64,000 nt of DNA from Acetobacter thailandicus (GCF_011516655.1 NZ_WOSV01000007.1:93639-157638), one strand, 5' to 3'. Counted from the stretch's first letter, positions 54,273-63,673 are shown. Translations and numbers: made by a program. The notes: generated from the letters alone by a model not told the origin.

Positions 54273-56624
54273 TCAGAACTCGCAGATAACTGAAAAAAAT
54301 GTTCCACGCCGCTGCCCATATTGTGCCTGATAAATACCAACACCACTGCCATTTCTAAGCTGATAGCGCTTATCAAAAAGATTTATGATATCGACACGTA
54401 TTTTAATATCATGCCTGGCAGCTATCTGTGTAAAAGTATGCTGATAACCTATATTAAACACGTCATACTGAGGCTCTTTTTCAAGATTAGCAAATCCACT
54501 CCGCAAACCATAACCATACACGAAATCAATATATGCCATATCGTACCTGGTTATCCATGATGCACCTGCCGTTGCGGTGAACTCTCCCTGATGATCAAGC
54601 TGAATAGAATGTGATTTTATGTAAGCAAGTTCAGCCATATCGAACTGATACTGAGCTGAATTAATGTCGCGTGCTGACGTTTTAACAAAAGAGAAATTAC
54701 CAAATAATGACCATGGTCCATGCCGCCACGAGCTGCCAAACTCTGCACCATAAACACGCCCTCTTCTGTAACTGAAAGGTGCAAGAATAACGGCACGCCC
54801 AAATTGTCCGAGATCAGTCAGATCATGTGCCCATTTGGCATAAGCATCAATCGTAATCTGAAACTCTGGTGTAATACGCTGAAGAATACCAGCATCGACA
54901 TAATTTGATTTTTCCACCTTTGTTGCATCATTTATCATATTTGCGGCGGCATTGCTTGTACCTGCATATTTTAAAAGTGTTGAAGGGTAGATATATTGTG
55001 GTGAGGGTGGTGCAAAATAGCGCGAATAACCAATATGCAACGTTGTTGTATGCTCTGGTTTCCAGACAATATTAGCTCTTGGGCTTATCTGCCCTTCATT
55101 ATCAAACGATGATGCAAACCGGTCATAACGAACACCATAATTGAATGTCAGAGCAGAGGTAATTTTATATTCGTCCTGAATATAAGCACCAGCTTCAACC
55201 GACCAGTTCCCTGTATTATCAATCAGACGAACAGGAACATCAGAACTCTGACGGCCCTCTGCATTAACCGGAAACGCAAGCGTATTTGTATCCAGTCTTT
55301 CAGATGTATATTGCCCCAGAAAACCAGCCCGCATTGTATGGCGATGTGCAATTTTGTAAGAAAGATCGAACTGCATGCCACCTGTAGTAAAATCGTTGAC
55401 CTCATGCTGAGAAACACCCTGATAAAGCAGATCCCGATCGGGGTCAGGTTTGTAATCAATCCGGCCATAACGAAAATAGGGCGAAGCCTGAAAATTTAAT
55501 TTTCCTGCTGTACGCTGATAGGAGAGCACAGCATAATAATTCTGTTCTGTCTGAGTGTCATTCAGCTTTGACCAGTGCATTGATGGAGCATGCGGGTTTA
55601 AACCCGCTACATTATAAATCGTCGTATAATCAGGACTGTTAACATCAAATGTTTTAAAAGAATCAGGTATCTGAAAATCAGCATACGATGCGCTGGCAAG
55701 CAGGGTCAGACGACTGACCTCATCAGGGTGATAAGAGAGATATGAGAAAGCTTTCTCCTGCTCTGTTCTGTCATGCACAGCACGAAAACTGTTACTCGGG
55801 TTTTCAATACCAATGTCATTGCGCGTATATGATAACGTGGTGAAATAATCGAGTTTACCATGCGTTCCGCCAAGCTGAAGAGACGGAACAAATGTGTTGT
55901 AACTGCCACCATAAAGCGAGATCTGATTATGTTTCAGAGTATTGCCTGTTTTTGTAGTGACATCCACGACCCCGGCAGTGCGAAACCCAAACTGGGCTGG
56001 CAAAGTACCCGTAAGCAAATCCACTGACTGAATAATACGTGTATCAAGTTCCTGACCAAACCCGTTTAACCCCTCAGGCAGGAGCACGCCGTTGACACGG
56101 TAAGACAGGCCACCATGTTCACCACGCACATGGACTTCTCCATAGCTATCCAGCACAACACCCGGCACACGAAGCAGAATCTGGCTAAAGGCAGCATTCT
56201 GTCCACCTGGGGTTGTGGTTATCTGACGCTGATCAATATGGTAATCAACCGCTCCCAGCCCGGGAAAAATACGGGCACGGGCACGGTTAAGATGACCAAC
56301 AACATTGATATGCTCTGAAGATGCAGAGCTATCCTGTAATTTTTCATCTGAAACCGAAGATTTTTTCGCGGCTTTTACCTCACGATGAAGCAGGTCCCCG
56401 CCACTATGTCCGGCCGAAAAATGCGGCAACATATCAGCGGACCGGGAAGAGCTTAGCCTTTCTGCACGGGCAACATCTAAGCTTAACCAGCCCAGACCAA
56501 AGACAGCACAGGAATAAAATACACCACGCAAACCAGCCTGGCCAAGATCAACTCCGGCGTTAAAGGGAGTGATATTATGCCTTAGCTTATAAAAATAGCA
56601 TTTGCTATATTTAAAGATACACAT
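54273..56624 (-). CDS. TonB-dependent receptor, likely metal uptake under MntR control
   Basis: About 783 residues from the ATG at 56624. A signal-like helix (FYSCAVFGLGWLSLDVARA) lies about 35 residues in. The plug domain has AAFSQILLRVPGVVLDSYGE and VHVRGEHGGLSYRVNGVLLP, and the barrel ends in FFSVICEF with a terminal Phe. The MntR-box-like palindrome at 56595-56608 falls inside the first codons, so the real start may be further in, for example a TTG at 56531 just before the signal helix. It is divergent from mntR and followed by a di-haem peroxidase. Manganese is the likely cargo; a siderophore or copper chelate is possible. Confidence 0.85.
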   Translation of the reverse strand: MCIFKYSKCYFYKLRHNITPFNAGVDLGQAGLRGVFYSCAVFGLGWLSLDVARAERLSSSRSADMLPHFSAGHSGGDLLHREVKAAKKSSVSDEKLQDSSASSEHINVVGHLNRARARIFPGLGAVDYHIDQRQITTTPGGQNAAFSQILLRVPGVVLDSYGEVHVRGEHGGLSYRVNGVLLPEGLNGFGQELDTRIIQSVDLLTGTLPAQFGFRTAGVVDVTTKTGNTLKHNQISLYGGSYNTFVPSLQLGGTHGKLDYFTTLSYTRNDIGIENPSNSFRAVHDRTEQEKAFSYLSYHPDEVSRLTLLASASYADFQIPDSFKTFDVNSPDYTTIYNVAGLNPHAPSMHWSKLNDTQTEQNYYAVLSYQRTAGKLNFQASPYFRYGRIDYKPDPDRDLLYQGVSQHEVNDFTTGGMQFDLSYKIAHRHTMRAGFLGQYTSERLDTNTLAFPVNAEGRQSSDVPVRLIDNTGNWSVEAGAYIQDEYKITSALTFNYGVRYDRFASSFDNEGQISPRANIVWKPEHTTTLHIGYSRYFAPPSPQYIYPSTLLKYAGTSNAAANMINDATKVEKSNYVDAGILQRITPEFQITIDAYAKWAHDLTDLGQFGRAVILAPFSYRRGRVYGAEFGSSWRHGPWSLFGNFSFVKTSARDINSAQYQFDMAELAYIKSHSIQLDHQGEFTATAGASWITRYDMAYIDFVYGYGLRSGFANLEKEPQYDVFNIGYQHTFTQIAARHDIKIRVDIINLFDKRYQLRNGSGVGIYQAQYGQRRGTFFSVICEF
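56595..56608. promoter_or_regulatory. MntR-box-like palindrome
   Basis: ATAGCATTTGCTAT has the half-sites ATAGC and GCTAT separated by 4 bases, the same core as the E. coli MntR box (ATAGC-N4-GCTAT, from general knowledge). It lies near the TonB receptor 5' end, divergent from mntR. A related degenerate site (56701-56718, ATATGCAATATGCTATAT) lies nearer mntR. Confidence 0.6.
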
Positions 56625-56853
56625 AGGTGCCAAACTTCTTCTGCCAGAAATATCTTAGAAAAAAGTGAACATAACACGCCCACTTAAGCGTATCTGCCAG
56701 ATATATGCAATATGCTATATTAATTAGCACATAGATATTCATAAAATTCGCGAATGGTCATTCAGTCATAAGCATGATATTATGATGGTTATAAAATATG
56801 CATTTCAGAATAATCTTCACCTTATCAAAGCCCGGATAACCGCAACCAGATAT

Positions 56854-57342
56854 ATGAAAAAATACATGGAAAGACCTGCCCCACTCCCGGATACAGAAAC
56901 CCACTCTGAAGGTTTTCGTGCAAACCGCGCAGCAAGACAAACTGTTCTTCATGAAGATTATGTCGAACTTATCGCAGATTTACTTGATGAAGGTCAGGAG
57001 GCACGTCAGGTCGACCTGGCTGAACGTCTCGGAGTATCACAACCAACTGTTGCAAAAATGCTTGTGCGCCTGGGACAGGAAGGGCTGGTCGTCCGAAAAC
57101 CCTATCGTGGTATTTTTTTAACACCCGCCGGAAGGGAAATGGCTGACAAAGTTAAAGCACGCCATCGTGTTGTTGAGACATTTCTTCTGGCTCTTGGCGT
57201 TAGTCCGGATAATGCGCGAATTGATGCCGAGGGACTGGAGCATTACGTAGGAACGGAAACACTTGAGGCATTCCGGATTGCTATGCGTGCAGATATTTCA
57301 AATTTCATGAAAAAGGCACGAAACAATGACAGCCCGGCTTAA
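56854..57342 (+). CDS. mntR: Manganese-responsive regulator MntR (DtxR family)
   Basis: About 162 residues from the ATG at 56854, which puts the N-terminus at the usual distance before THSEGF; in-frame ATGs at 56782 and 56866 are alternatives. The winged helix EDYVELIADLLDEGQEARQV with RLGVSQPTVAKMLVRLGQEG closely resembles E. coli MntR. The dimer/metal domain has HRVVETFLLALGVSPDNAR and DAEGLEHYVG. With Mn(II) bound it represses manganese import genes. Its neighbours make the divergent TonB receptor the likely target. Confidence 0.9.
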   Translation: MKKYMERPAPLPDTETHSEGFRANRAARQTVLHEDYVELIADLLDEGQEARQVDLAERLGVSQPTVAKMLVRLGQEGLVVRKPYRGIFLTPAGREMADKVKARHRVVETFLLALGVSPDNARIDAEGLEHYVGTETLEAFRIAMRADISNFMKKARNNDSPA

Positions 57343-57371
57343 TGTTTAAACCGTAAATTTTCTCTTATACC

Positions 57372-57401
57372 TGCAGGCCTGTTATTTCAAACAGACCTGC
57401 A
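57372..57401. terminator. Hairpin between convergent mntR and Hint gene 2
   Basis: A 12-bp stem TGCAGGCCTGTT/AACAGACCTGCA with one mismatch and a 6-base loop lies between the two stop codons. No long U-tract is present on either strand. Confidence 0.5.
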
Positions 57402-57426
57402 AATCATAAAGATTTATATTATATAA

Positions 57427-59592
57427 CTAGTTATAAGACATCATATATTTTCTTTTTGATATTTTAGAACTCAGATATGGACCAGCCGCAACAACCTCGA
57501 CTGACAGCATCGCTAAACTCTCAACGTCTGATCGATTTAAATAAAGAACGGCGTCCCCTTGTGTCCAGCGATATAACTGACTTTCTATAACATCCCAGCC
57601 CGTCAGCTTTTCTGCCATCAGATGATCGTTAATAGAACGATCCTTCCCTGCATCAAGCAATATAATTTTACCGACAAGGACACCCAGCTGGCGACGATCA
57701 TCGACATAAGGCCCTTCTGTATCACAGGGCCTTGATGTGCGGGAGATTATCCTGACTTTTGAAATTCCCGGTGGAACCATGAAACTTACAAAATTTCCCT
57801 GCTTTCTGGAGGGTCTCAGGATTTTTCCTGTTTCTGACAGTAAATGAAGATCTGCATCATGAACAAGATCTGCTGCATGTTCCTTAATAATACCCATATC
57901 ATCTGCGCGTTTTTCAAGCGCACGATATACTGGCTCAACAAAAGGCCGGCTAACCATAAGTGGCGCGGCAGCGTGATCAACCCAGTTATGAGGTTTTTCT
58001 TTAAATCTCATGATACCTTCTGACACACGAAAATTACGTCTGCTACCAGTATTAAGATAACTTTCAGTTTTTACGCCGTTAACCATGATAATAGCATGAT
58101 TACTGACTTCAATATGATAATATGCGTAAGTCGTTACTGTTTTATCATAGAAAATCGTACGGCCATTAACCAGCATTCGCACAGGGATAAAAGAATTTTC
58201 AAAAAACAGGCAGTGCTCTGACGTAATCAGAAGATCCTCAGACGGAATACCCTGCGCAAGTGCACCGCGCAAAATGCGGACAGGATACCCTGCTTCGTCA
58301 TCAGACAGATAAGGGTTTACAACGCAGCGGGCTTCCCCCGTCCAGATCAGAGGAGATGTTATTTCAGCTCCGTCTACATAAGTAACAATCTCATCACCCG
58401 CACGCAAATCTTCAACCAGAACTAAGCCTGATGGTGTATGAACCCTTGCGCCGGCAAGGAAGCAGGAATCATCTGATGTAGCGGTATAAACAGCCCCCTG
58501 ATTAACAGTTAACTGCTGATTAACGACCTGAGGCGTAGTTAATGTACCCCCCGAAGAAACAAGAATGCTGACGCGACCGTCACCTGCAGTGAAAGCTGAG
58601 CCATTCAGAGTGCCTGAGGTATTATTTCCACTCAGATGTGACTCTGTATAAATATCATTTATTGATGTACCACCATTTTTAATAACGGTAACTTCTGATT
58701 CATAAATATTATTAACTGACGATCCACCTGATGAAATATTAAGGTACCCATTGGCTGTATAGGAATCTTCAATTAATCCACCACTACTAACATTTATAGT
58801 AGGACCAACACCGTTATATGTATGAACTGCTGTAATTCCAGTCACAACAGCGCCACTCAAAATGTTTAATGTTGTAACATTCCAGAGGTCGACTATGCCA
58901 CTATAAGAAGTCTGACTACTTGTATAAATTGTAACACCATCTGAATTCAGAGAGGCTGTCCACACCCCTCCACTAATAACCTGTGCTGCATTTACAATGT
59001 CAGGAGGCGAATAAGGCGTTGAAATTCCATTATAAATACCACCACTCAGCAATGATAGTTTTTGATTTGTAATATCAGCATCAGATATAGAAGCACCTGA
59101 TGAAACTGTAATAACACGATTAGCAGTACCGACCCCAAAAGCAGAACCATTCAGAGTACCAGTTGCAAGCGAACCTGCACTAAAGGTTTCCTTTAAAAAC
59201 GTATCATCTGAAGAGGAGCCTCCACTCCTGATAAATACTGTTTCCGCTTCATATGTATTGGCTATAGATTTCCCACCTGATGAAACCGTAAGACGACCAT
59301 TTGCAGTATATGAGCTTTCCAGTACACCTCCACTGCTTACAAATATTCTGGGGCCACTTCCCCCTGGATAAGAGTGAACTGCAGTAAGCCCACTAACAAC
59401 TGCTCCACTTTGAATGTAGAGATTAGCCGCATTCCATAGATTCACAGGGCCACTTATGACTGCTGTACCACTGGAATAAACTGTAACACCATCTGAGTTT
59501 AAAAGGGCTGTCCATGTACCACCGCTAATATTTGTATAATTATTTTCTATATCAGCTGAATAATCCTGGGATGCAGATGATGTGCCAGCCAT
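57427..59592 (-). CDS. AIDA-like repeat protein with C-terminal Hint domain (paralogue 2)
   Basis: 721 residues. The N-terminal 375 residues hold two large repeats of about 184 residues (from 22 and from 206, each starting ISGG.W). They are rich in Ser/Gly/Thr beta-helix motifs (SSGG, TLNGSAF). The Hint_2 domain begins at C377 with CFLAGARVHTPSG, then EDLRAGDEIVTY, and SEHCLFF later. The tail (VDDRRQLGVLVGK) matches paralogue 1. There is no signal peptide, no barrel and no nearby secretion genes. AGGGA lies 8 bases before the ATG. Probably surface or secreted, with possible self-processing; unproven. Confidence 0.85.
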   Translation of the reverse strand: MAGTSSASQDYSADIENNYTNISGGTWTALLNSDGVTVYSSGTAVISGPVNLWNAANLYIQSGAVVSGLTAVHSYPGGSGPRIFVSSGGVLESSYTANGRLTVSSGGKSIANTYEAETVFIRSGGSSSDDTFLKETFSAGSLATGTLNGSAFGVGTANRVITVSSGASISDADITNQKLSLLSGGIYNGISTPYSPPDIVNAAQVISGGVWTASLNSDGVTIYTSSQTSYSGIVDLWNVTTLNILSGAVVTGITAVHTYNGVGPTINVSSGGLIEDSYTANGYLNISSGGSSVNNIYESEVTVIKNGGTSINDIYTESHLSGNNTSGTLNGSAFTAGDGRVSILVSSGGTLTTPQVVNQQLTVNQGAVYTATSDDSCFLAGARVHTPSGLVLVEDLRAGDEIVTYVDGAEITSPLIWTGEARCVVNPYLSDDEAGYPVRILRGALAQGIPSEDLLITSEHCLFFENSFIPVRMLVNGRTIFYDKTVTTYAYYHIEVSNHAIIMVNGVKTESYLNTGSRRNFRVSEGIMRFKEKPHNWVDHAAAPLMVSRPFVEPVYRALEKRADDMGIIKEHAADLVHDADLHLLSETGKILRPSRKQGNFVSFMVPPGISKVRIISRTSRPCDTEGPYVDDRRQLGVLVGKIILLDAGKDRSINDHLMAEKLTGWDVIESQLYRWTQGDAVLYLNRSDVESLAMLSVEVVAAGPYLSSKISKRKYMMSYN
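58477..59529 (-). repeat. Two-unit coding repeat in Hint gene 2
   Basis: Unit 1 encodes residues 22-205 (59529-58978) and unit 2 residues 206-372 (58977-58477). Shared blocks include LNSDGVT.Y, SGAVV.G.TAVH.Y, SYTANG and GTLNGSAF. The units are more diverged than those of Hint gene 1. Confidence 0.75.
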
Positions 59593-59807
59593 TTTGTTGT
59601 CCCTGATATTTATTACAAATAAAAAATGTTAGTAATTTATTAAATATATTTATTTTTAATAAGGGTCAATTTTTTTATCTGGTATAAATCAGAAGTGATA
59701 AAAAAATTATCTAAAATTATATGAATTGATTCTCTATAATAAATAATTATACGAATTAAATTACTAAAAATAAATTTTATTGAAAAAGTTTTAAAATGAA
59801 TCATCCA

Positions 59808-59957
59808 GGTCGTGTCGTCAGTTAAGCTCTGCGCGTTTAACGTCAGGATTTTATGCTCTGGCCGATAAGACATTCGATGCAGACTGGCTATAGACAACAT
59901 TCCCCGTCGCCATACAGCTAACTTTGTTCATTATTCTGCTTAACTGACGACACACCC
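59808..59957 (+). mobile_element. Internally deleted IS5-like (IS427-type) remnant
   Basis: 150 bp bounded by 20-bp inverted repeats with two mismatches: GGTCGTGTCGTCAGTTAAGC at 59808 and its partner at 59938-59957. Inside, one plus-strand frame reads ALADKTFDADWL then a stop, resembling the LADRAYDADWL block of IS5-family DDE transposases. Only this transposase fragment remains, so the element cannot move by itself. No clear target duplication was found. The preceding 215 bases (59593-59807) are AT-rich and contain the Hint gene 2 promoter region. Confidence 0.75.
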
Positions 59958-60050
59958 TAGCCAAACAGTATATATGTATAACAAGATGTGATAATCATTA
60001 TATGAGAAAGATAGAATTTAACCTTTTGACGGCATAAAGTATTATATACC

Positions 60051-61055
60051 ATGACAAAACGTATTATTGTTACAGGTGCAGCAGGGTTTATCGGCAGTAA
60101 TATCATCCGTGCCCTTAACGTGCGTGGTATTACAGATATCATTGCAGTTGATAACCTGACTCATGGCGATAAAGCGTTAAATCTGGCTGACCTTTCAATT
60201 GCAGATTATATCGATAAGCACGATTTTTATGATGCATTACTTAGCGGTCACTATGGTCAGATCGAGGCTATTTTCCATGAAGGTGCCTGCTCTTCTACTA
60301 CAGAGCAGGATGGCCGCTATATGATGGCCAATAATTTTGAAACCAGCAAAAAAGTTCTGGCCTACAGTCAAAAAACCGGAGCACGTTTGCTTTATGCTTC
60401 AAGTGCCGCAACTTACGGGGCTTCTTCAACATTCAGAGAAGAACCAGCTTATGAAAAGCCTCTTAATGTTTATGGCTACTCAAAATTATTGTTCGACCAG
60501 GTTGTCAGGCGGAATTTACCCGACCTGAAAACACAGGTTGCAGGTTTTCGTTATTTTAACGTCTACGGCTGTCGTGAGCAGCATAAAGGCAGCATGGCTT
60601 CAGTTGCTTTTCACAATTTCAATCAGTTCATGACCAATGGTTCAGTAAAACTTTTTGGCGAATATGGAGATTGCGCCGCCGGAGAGCAGAAGCGTGACTT
60701 TATTTTTATCAATGACCTGATCAATGTCAAACTCTGGTTTTTTGACCATCCGGAGCATAGCGGTGTGTTTAACCTGGGCACCGGCAAAGCTCAGCCATTT
60801 AATGACATTGCTTCAACCGTTGTGAATACAGTTCGCGAAATTAAAGGATTACCCTCACTCTCCCTCGAACAAATGGTAAAAGAAAACTTTATAGAATACA
60901 TCACATTTCCCGAAAAATTACGTGGAAAATATCAGTGCTTTACTGAAGCTGATATGAGCCAGCTACGTCATACCGGGTGTGATATTGTGTTTAGTGATGT
61001 TACACATGGTGTTAACCAGTATGTAAATGAACTTTATACGCGTTATCAGAGCTGA
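60051..61055 (+). CDS. hldD: ADP-L-glycero-D-manno-heptose-6-epimerase
   Basis: 334 residues, extended short-chain dehydrogenase. NADP-binding [17 protein letters not shown], the catalytic YGYSK (Tyr and Lys), [20 protein letters not shown] and [20 protein letters not shown] are hallmarks of HldD/RfaD. It makes ADP-L-glycero-D-manno-heptose for the lipopolysaccharide inner core. It is preceded by the IS5-like relic and appears monocistronic. Confidence 0.96.
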   Translation: MTKRIIVTGAAGFIGSNIIRALNVRGITDIIAVDNLTHGDKALNLADLSIADYIDKHDFYDALLSGHYGQIEAIFHEGACSSTTEQDGRYMMANNFETSKKVLAYSQKTGARLLYASSAATYGASSTFREEPAYEKPLNVYGYSKLLFDQVVRRNLPDLKTQVAGFRYFNVYGCREQHKGSMASVAFHNFNQFMTNGSVKLFGEYGDCAAGEQKRDFIFINDLINVKLWFFDHPEHSGVFNLGTGKAQPFNDIASTVVNTVREIKGLPSLSLEQMVKENFIEYITFPEKLRGKYQCFTEADMSQLRHTGCDIVFSDVTHGVNQYVNELYTRYQS

Positions 61056-61112
61056 CTGTTTTACTGGCTGTGAAGAAGCGAAACATATAACCGGGCTATA
61101 GAGTGTATGACG

Positions 61113-61147
61113 ATCAGTGAGAAAGGATAAAAGACCTTCTCACTGAT
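61113..61147. repeat. Intergenic hairpin after hldD
   Basis: A perfect 11-bp stem ATCAGTGAGAA/TTCTCACTGAT with a 13-base loop. No U-tract follows. It may mark the end of the hldD transcript. Confidence 0.5.
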
Positions 61148-61220
61148 AATGAAAGTTGTGTCAGATACAAATCACAACAATAAATTCATGATGTCCAACA
61201 GCACCATTATCCTAACGAAC

Positions 61221-61246
61221 CGGCATAGCCAGTACAGGCTATGCCG
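61221..61246. repeat. Second intergenic hairpin after hldD
   Basis: A perfect 10-bp stem CGGCATAGCC/GGCTATGCCG with loop AGTACA. It is not followed by a U-tract on either strand, so it looks more like a dispersed palindrome than a terminator. Confidence 0.5.
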
Positions 61247-61297
61247 TGCATCGGGTCATATCAGGTCAGTAACATACCCCCCTTAACTCAGGCGGGA

Positions 61298-62290
61298 TCA
61301 TAAAATATCACAAGACAAATGCGAAAGTGATGCTACTGCCAGATATGCGAGACGCTTTACCTCTCGTCGACCCAGTGCAACACTATCTAAAATTAACCCA
61401 CAACCCACGGAAAAGAAACCAAGTATCATCAGACCAGTAGACAGTACAGCTGTGGGTAGTTTTTTAACCAACCCTGTATGAAAAAAGTCTATGATAACAG
61501 GAGTTCCTAAAAAAATGCTCAGAAATATTATACAGATACCGATAGCACTAAAGAAAAATAAAGGACGTTCCTGCTTAACAAGCTTAAAAATCATTCGAAC
61601 AATACGAAAACCGTCTCTGTAAGTTTTCAGCTTGGAAACCGACCCTGGTGGTCTTTCAATGTATCGAACAGGCATCTCGCCCACCGGCATGCTTAATTCA
61701 AGAGCATGAACAGTCAGCTCTGTTTCTATTTCAAAGCCAGATGAAAGAGCCGGAAAAGATTTAACAAACCGACGCGAAAACACCCTGTAGCCAGAAAGCA
61801 TATCAGAAAGCCTGCGTCCGAATATACTTGCGACAATACCTGTCAGAACCTTATTACCAAAAATATGCCCCCGACGGTACGCCTCATTACAATCTGCAAC
61901 ACGCGCACCGTTAACCATGTCCAGGCCATCGCTCAATGCCATTCTAATCATCTCAGGGGCAGCAGCAACATCATACGTTGCGTCGCCATCAATCAGAATA
62001 TAAAGATCAGCATCAATGTCGGAAAACATGCGACGAACAACATGCCCTTTCCCTTGTAAGGCCTCAGTCCGAACAATTGCACCAGCCTTACGGGCACGAT
62101 CTACCGTTTGGTCTGTTGAGTTATTATCATAAATATAAACTGGCACACCCGGCAATATTTTATGAAATTTCTCTACTACCGAAACAATGGTAACCTCTTC
62201 GTTATAGCACGGTATTATAACAGAAATTTTTAAATTTTTTAATATTAGAAAATAATCTTTTTCATTTAGTGATTTTATTTTATTTTCCAT
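61298..62290 (-). CDS. Family-2 glycosyltransferase, polyprenyl-phosphate sugar transferase-like
   Basis: 330 residues. The GT-A fold starts with ISVIIPCYNEEVTIVSVVE and has YDNNSTDQTV, the metal-binding DGDATYD and GYRVFSRRFVKSFP. Two C-terminal membrane helices (FFFSAIGICIIFLSIFLG and LSTGLMILGFFSVGCGLIL) anchor it. Such enzymes load a sugar onto undecaprenyl phosphate for envelope glycans. It sits 30 bases after the potassium channel gene in the same direction. AT-rich codon use resembles that neighbour. Confidence 0.9.
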   Translation of the reverse strand: MENKIKSLNEKDYFLILKNLKISVIIPCYNEEVTIVSVVEKFHKILPGVPVYIYDNNSTDQTVDRARKAGAIVRTEALQGKGHVVRRMFSDIDADLYILIDGDATYDVAAAPEMIRMALSDGLDMVNGARVADCNEAYRRGHIFGNKVLTGIVASIFGRRLSDMLSGYRVFSRRFVKSFPALSSGFEIETELTVHALELSMPVGEMPVRYIERPPGSVSKLKTYRDGFRIVRMIFKLVKQERPLFFFSAIGICIIFLSIFLGTPVIIDFFHTGLVKKLPTAVLSTGLMILGFFSVGCGLILDSVALGRREVKRLAYLAVASLSHLSCDIL

Positions 62291-62319
62291 TTTTATTAAT
62301 TCATCACCAATTAAATAAA

Positions 62320-63492
62320 CTATTTTTTCACGGGATTGACGAAGAAAATATCAATAACATGATCATCAATCTTTTCCCCTTTTAAAGCTCTTACGAGAAT
62401 TTCACTTCCCAGCTGCTGAAGGGAAAGTACACCATCAGGATGTACGTGTTTGATTTTATTCATATTCTGGCTTTCATTAACCAGAGAAATAGTTTTAGTT
62501 TTTTCGCCTGATATTTCCTTAGATGTGAGAATAACAAAAGCATTATCCGCATCATTATCCATCAGCGATATAATATATTTTGCTTTATCAGCCCCTGCCT
62601 GTTTAAGGGTATCTATCGCTGAAGGGTCACCTTCCACCACATCCATATAATCCGGAAATAATTTTTTATGATCCGGGTAGCAGACCACGGTTACAACAGC
62701 TCCACCATCAGCAAGATTTTTACTCACACTTTGAGCCAGAGAAGAAGACCCTGCGATAATGTAATGATTATTACGAACCACGTAAGAAAAACCCCCTGTA
62801 AGAATACGATGTACATTATGCCGAATTAACGTTCCGGCAATTGAAGCAACCGACGCTGTAAAAATAGTAATACCAAATATAATAAGGGTAACTGTAAACA
62901 GTCTCGACGTGGGCGTACACGGCACGATATCACCAAATCCAACCGTAGACATACAAACAATGACAAAATAAAATGCGGAGTATAAATCCTCAATTTTAGG
63001 ATTAAACTGACTACCAAGATAAAGAACACCAAGGGTTCCATAGACAACTAATGACAGTATACTAAAAGAAGAAAGTATACTTATTCCACCTATACTGTAC
63101 CTGTAAAACTGCCGCCAGAAGGTTGCCAGAAATAAAATTGATATTACTTCATATATATTATTTAATTCATTTCCATTTTTCATTATTAAGTTAAATAATA
63201 CCATAAAAAATAACAAAGATATAGAGATAAACCATGCTATACGGTTTCTTATGGTCAACATAAAAGACATAAAAAACAGCGAGAATCCGACTATAAATTC
63301 AGGAATATCTATAATTTCTAAAAAACTTAAAGCATCACTCCATGAATGGAAGTCATATATCGTATTAGGTATTATTTTTAAGATTTTTTGTACAACAGGA
63401 TAAATAATAAGATATCCGTTATGGGCCACCATAATGGATATAAGATAAACATAAATTATAGGCTTTTTAAAAACTTTTAATACACCTATCAT
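62320..63492 (-). CDS. Potassium channel with RCK/TrkA-N domain (Kch-like)
   Basis: 390 residues. About six N-terminal membrane helices include a pore loop FYFVIVCMSTVGFGDIVP; TVGFGD is the K+ selectivity filter. From about residue 245 a TrkA-N/RCK domain follows (HYIIAGSSSLAQSVSKNLAD, then DADNAFVILTSKE). The layout matches E. coli Kch. It would form tetrameric inner-membrane channels gated by a ligand on the RCK ring. The gene is AT-rich compared with the metabolic genes, possibly acquired. Confidence 0.9.
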   Translation of the reverse strand: MIGVLKVFKKPIIYVYLISIMVAHNGYLIIYPVVQKILKIIPNTIYDFHSWSDALSFLEIIDIPEFIVGFSLFFMSFMLTIRNRIAWFISISLLFFMVLFNLIMKNGNELNNIYEVISILFLATFWRQFYRYSIGGISILSSFSILSLVVYGTLGVLYLGSQFNPKIEDLYSAFYFVIVCMSTVGFGDIVPCTPTSRLFTVTLIIFGITIFTASVASIAGTLIRHNVHRILTGGFSYVVRNNHYIIAGSSSLAQSVSKNLADGGAVVTVVCYPDHKKLFPDYMDVVEGDPSAIDTLKQAGADKAKYIISLMDNDADNAFVILTSKEISGEKTKTISLVNESQNMNKIKHVHPDGVLSLQQLGSEILVRALKGEKIDDHVIDIFFVNPVKK

Positions 63493-63673
63493 ACCAAACC
63501 CCGTGCCTGCCCACTTTAGAAATACAACTAAGTATCAGTATATTCCAAAACATTTCTGCCCTAACATAACAAAAATATCAGCAAACCTGGCAGATGAACA
63601 GCACCACATATAAGGTGATATTATAAAATAACAATTAAAGTAAATATTAAATATATCTGTCTATTTTTATTAT

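Noticed and set aside
59640..59900. Minus-strand open frame next to the IS relic
   Set aside because: It crosses the inverted repeat and AT-rich DNA; the recognisable transposase fragment is on the plus strand.
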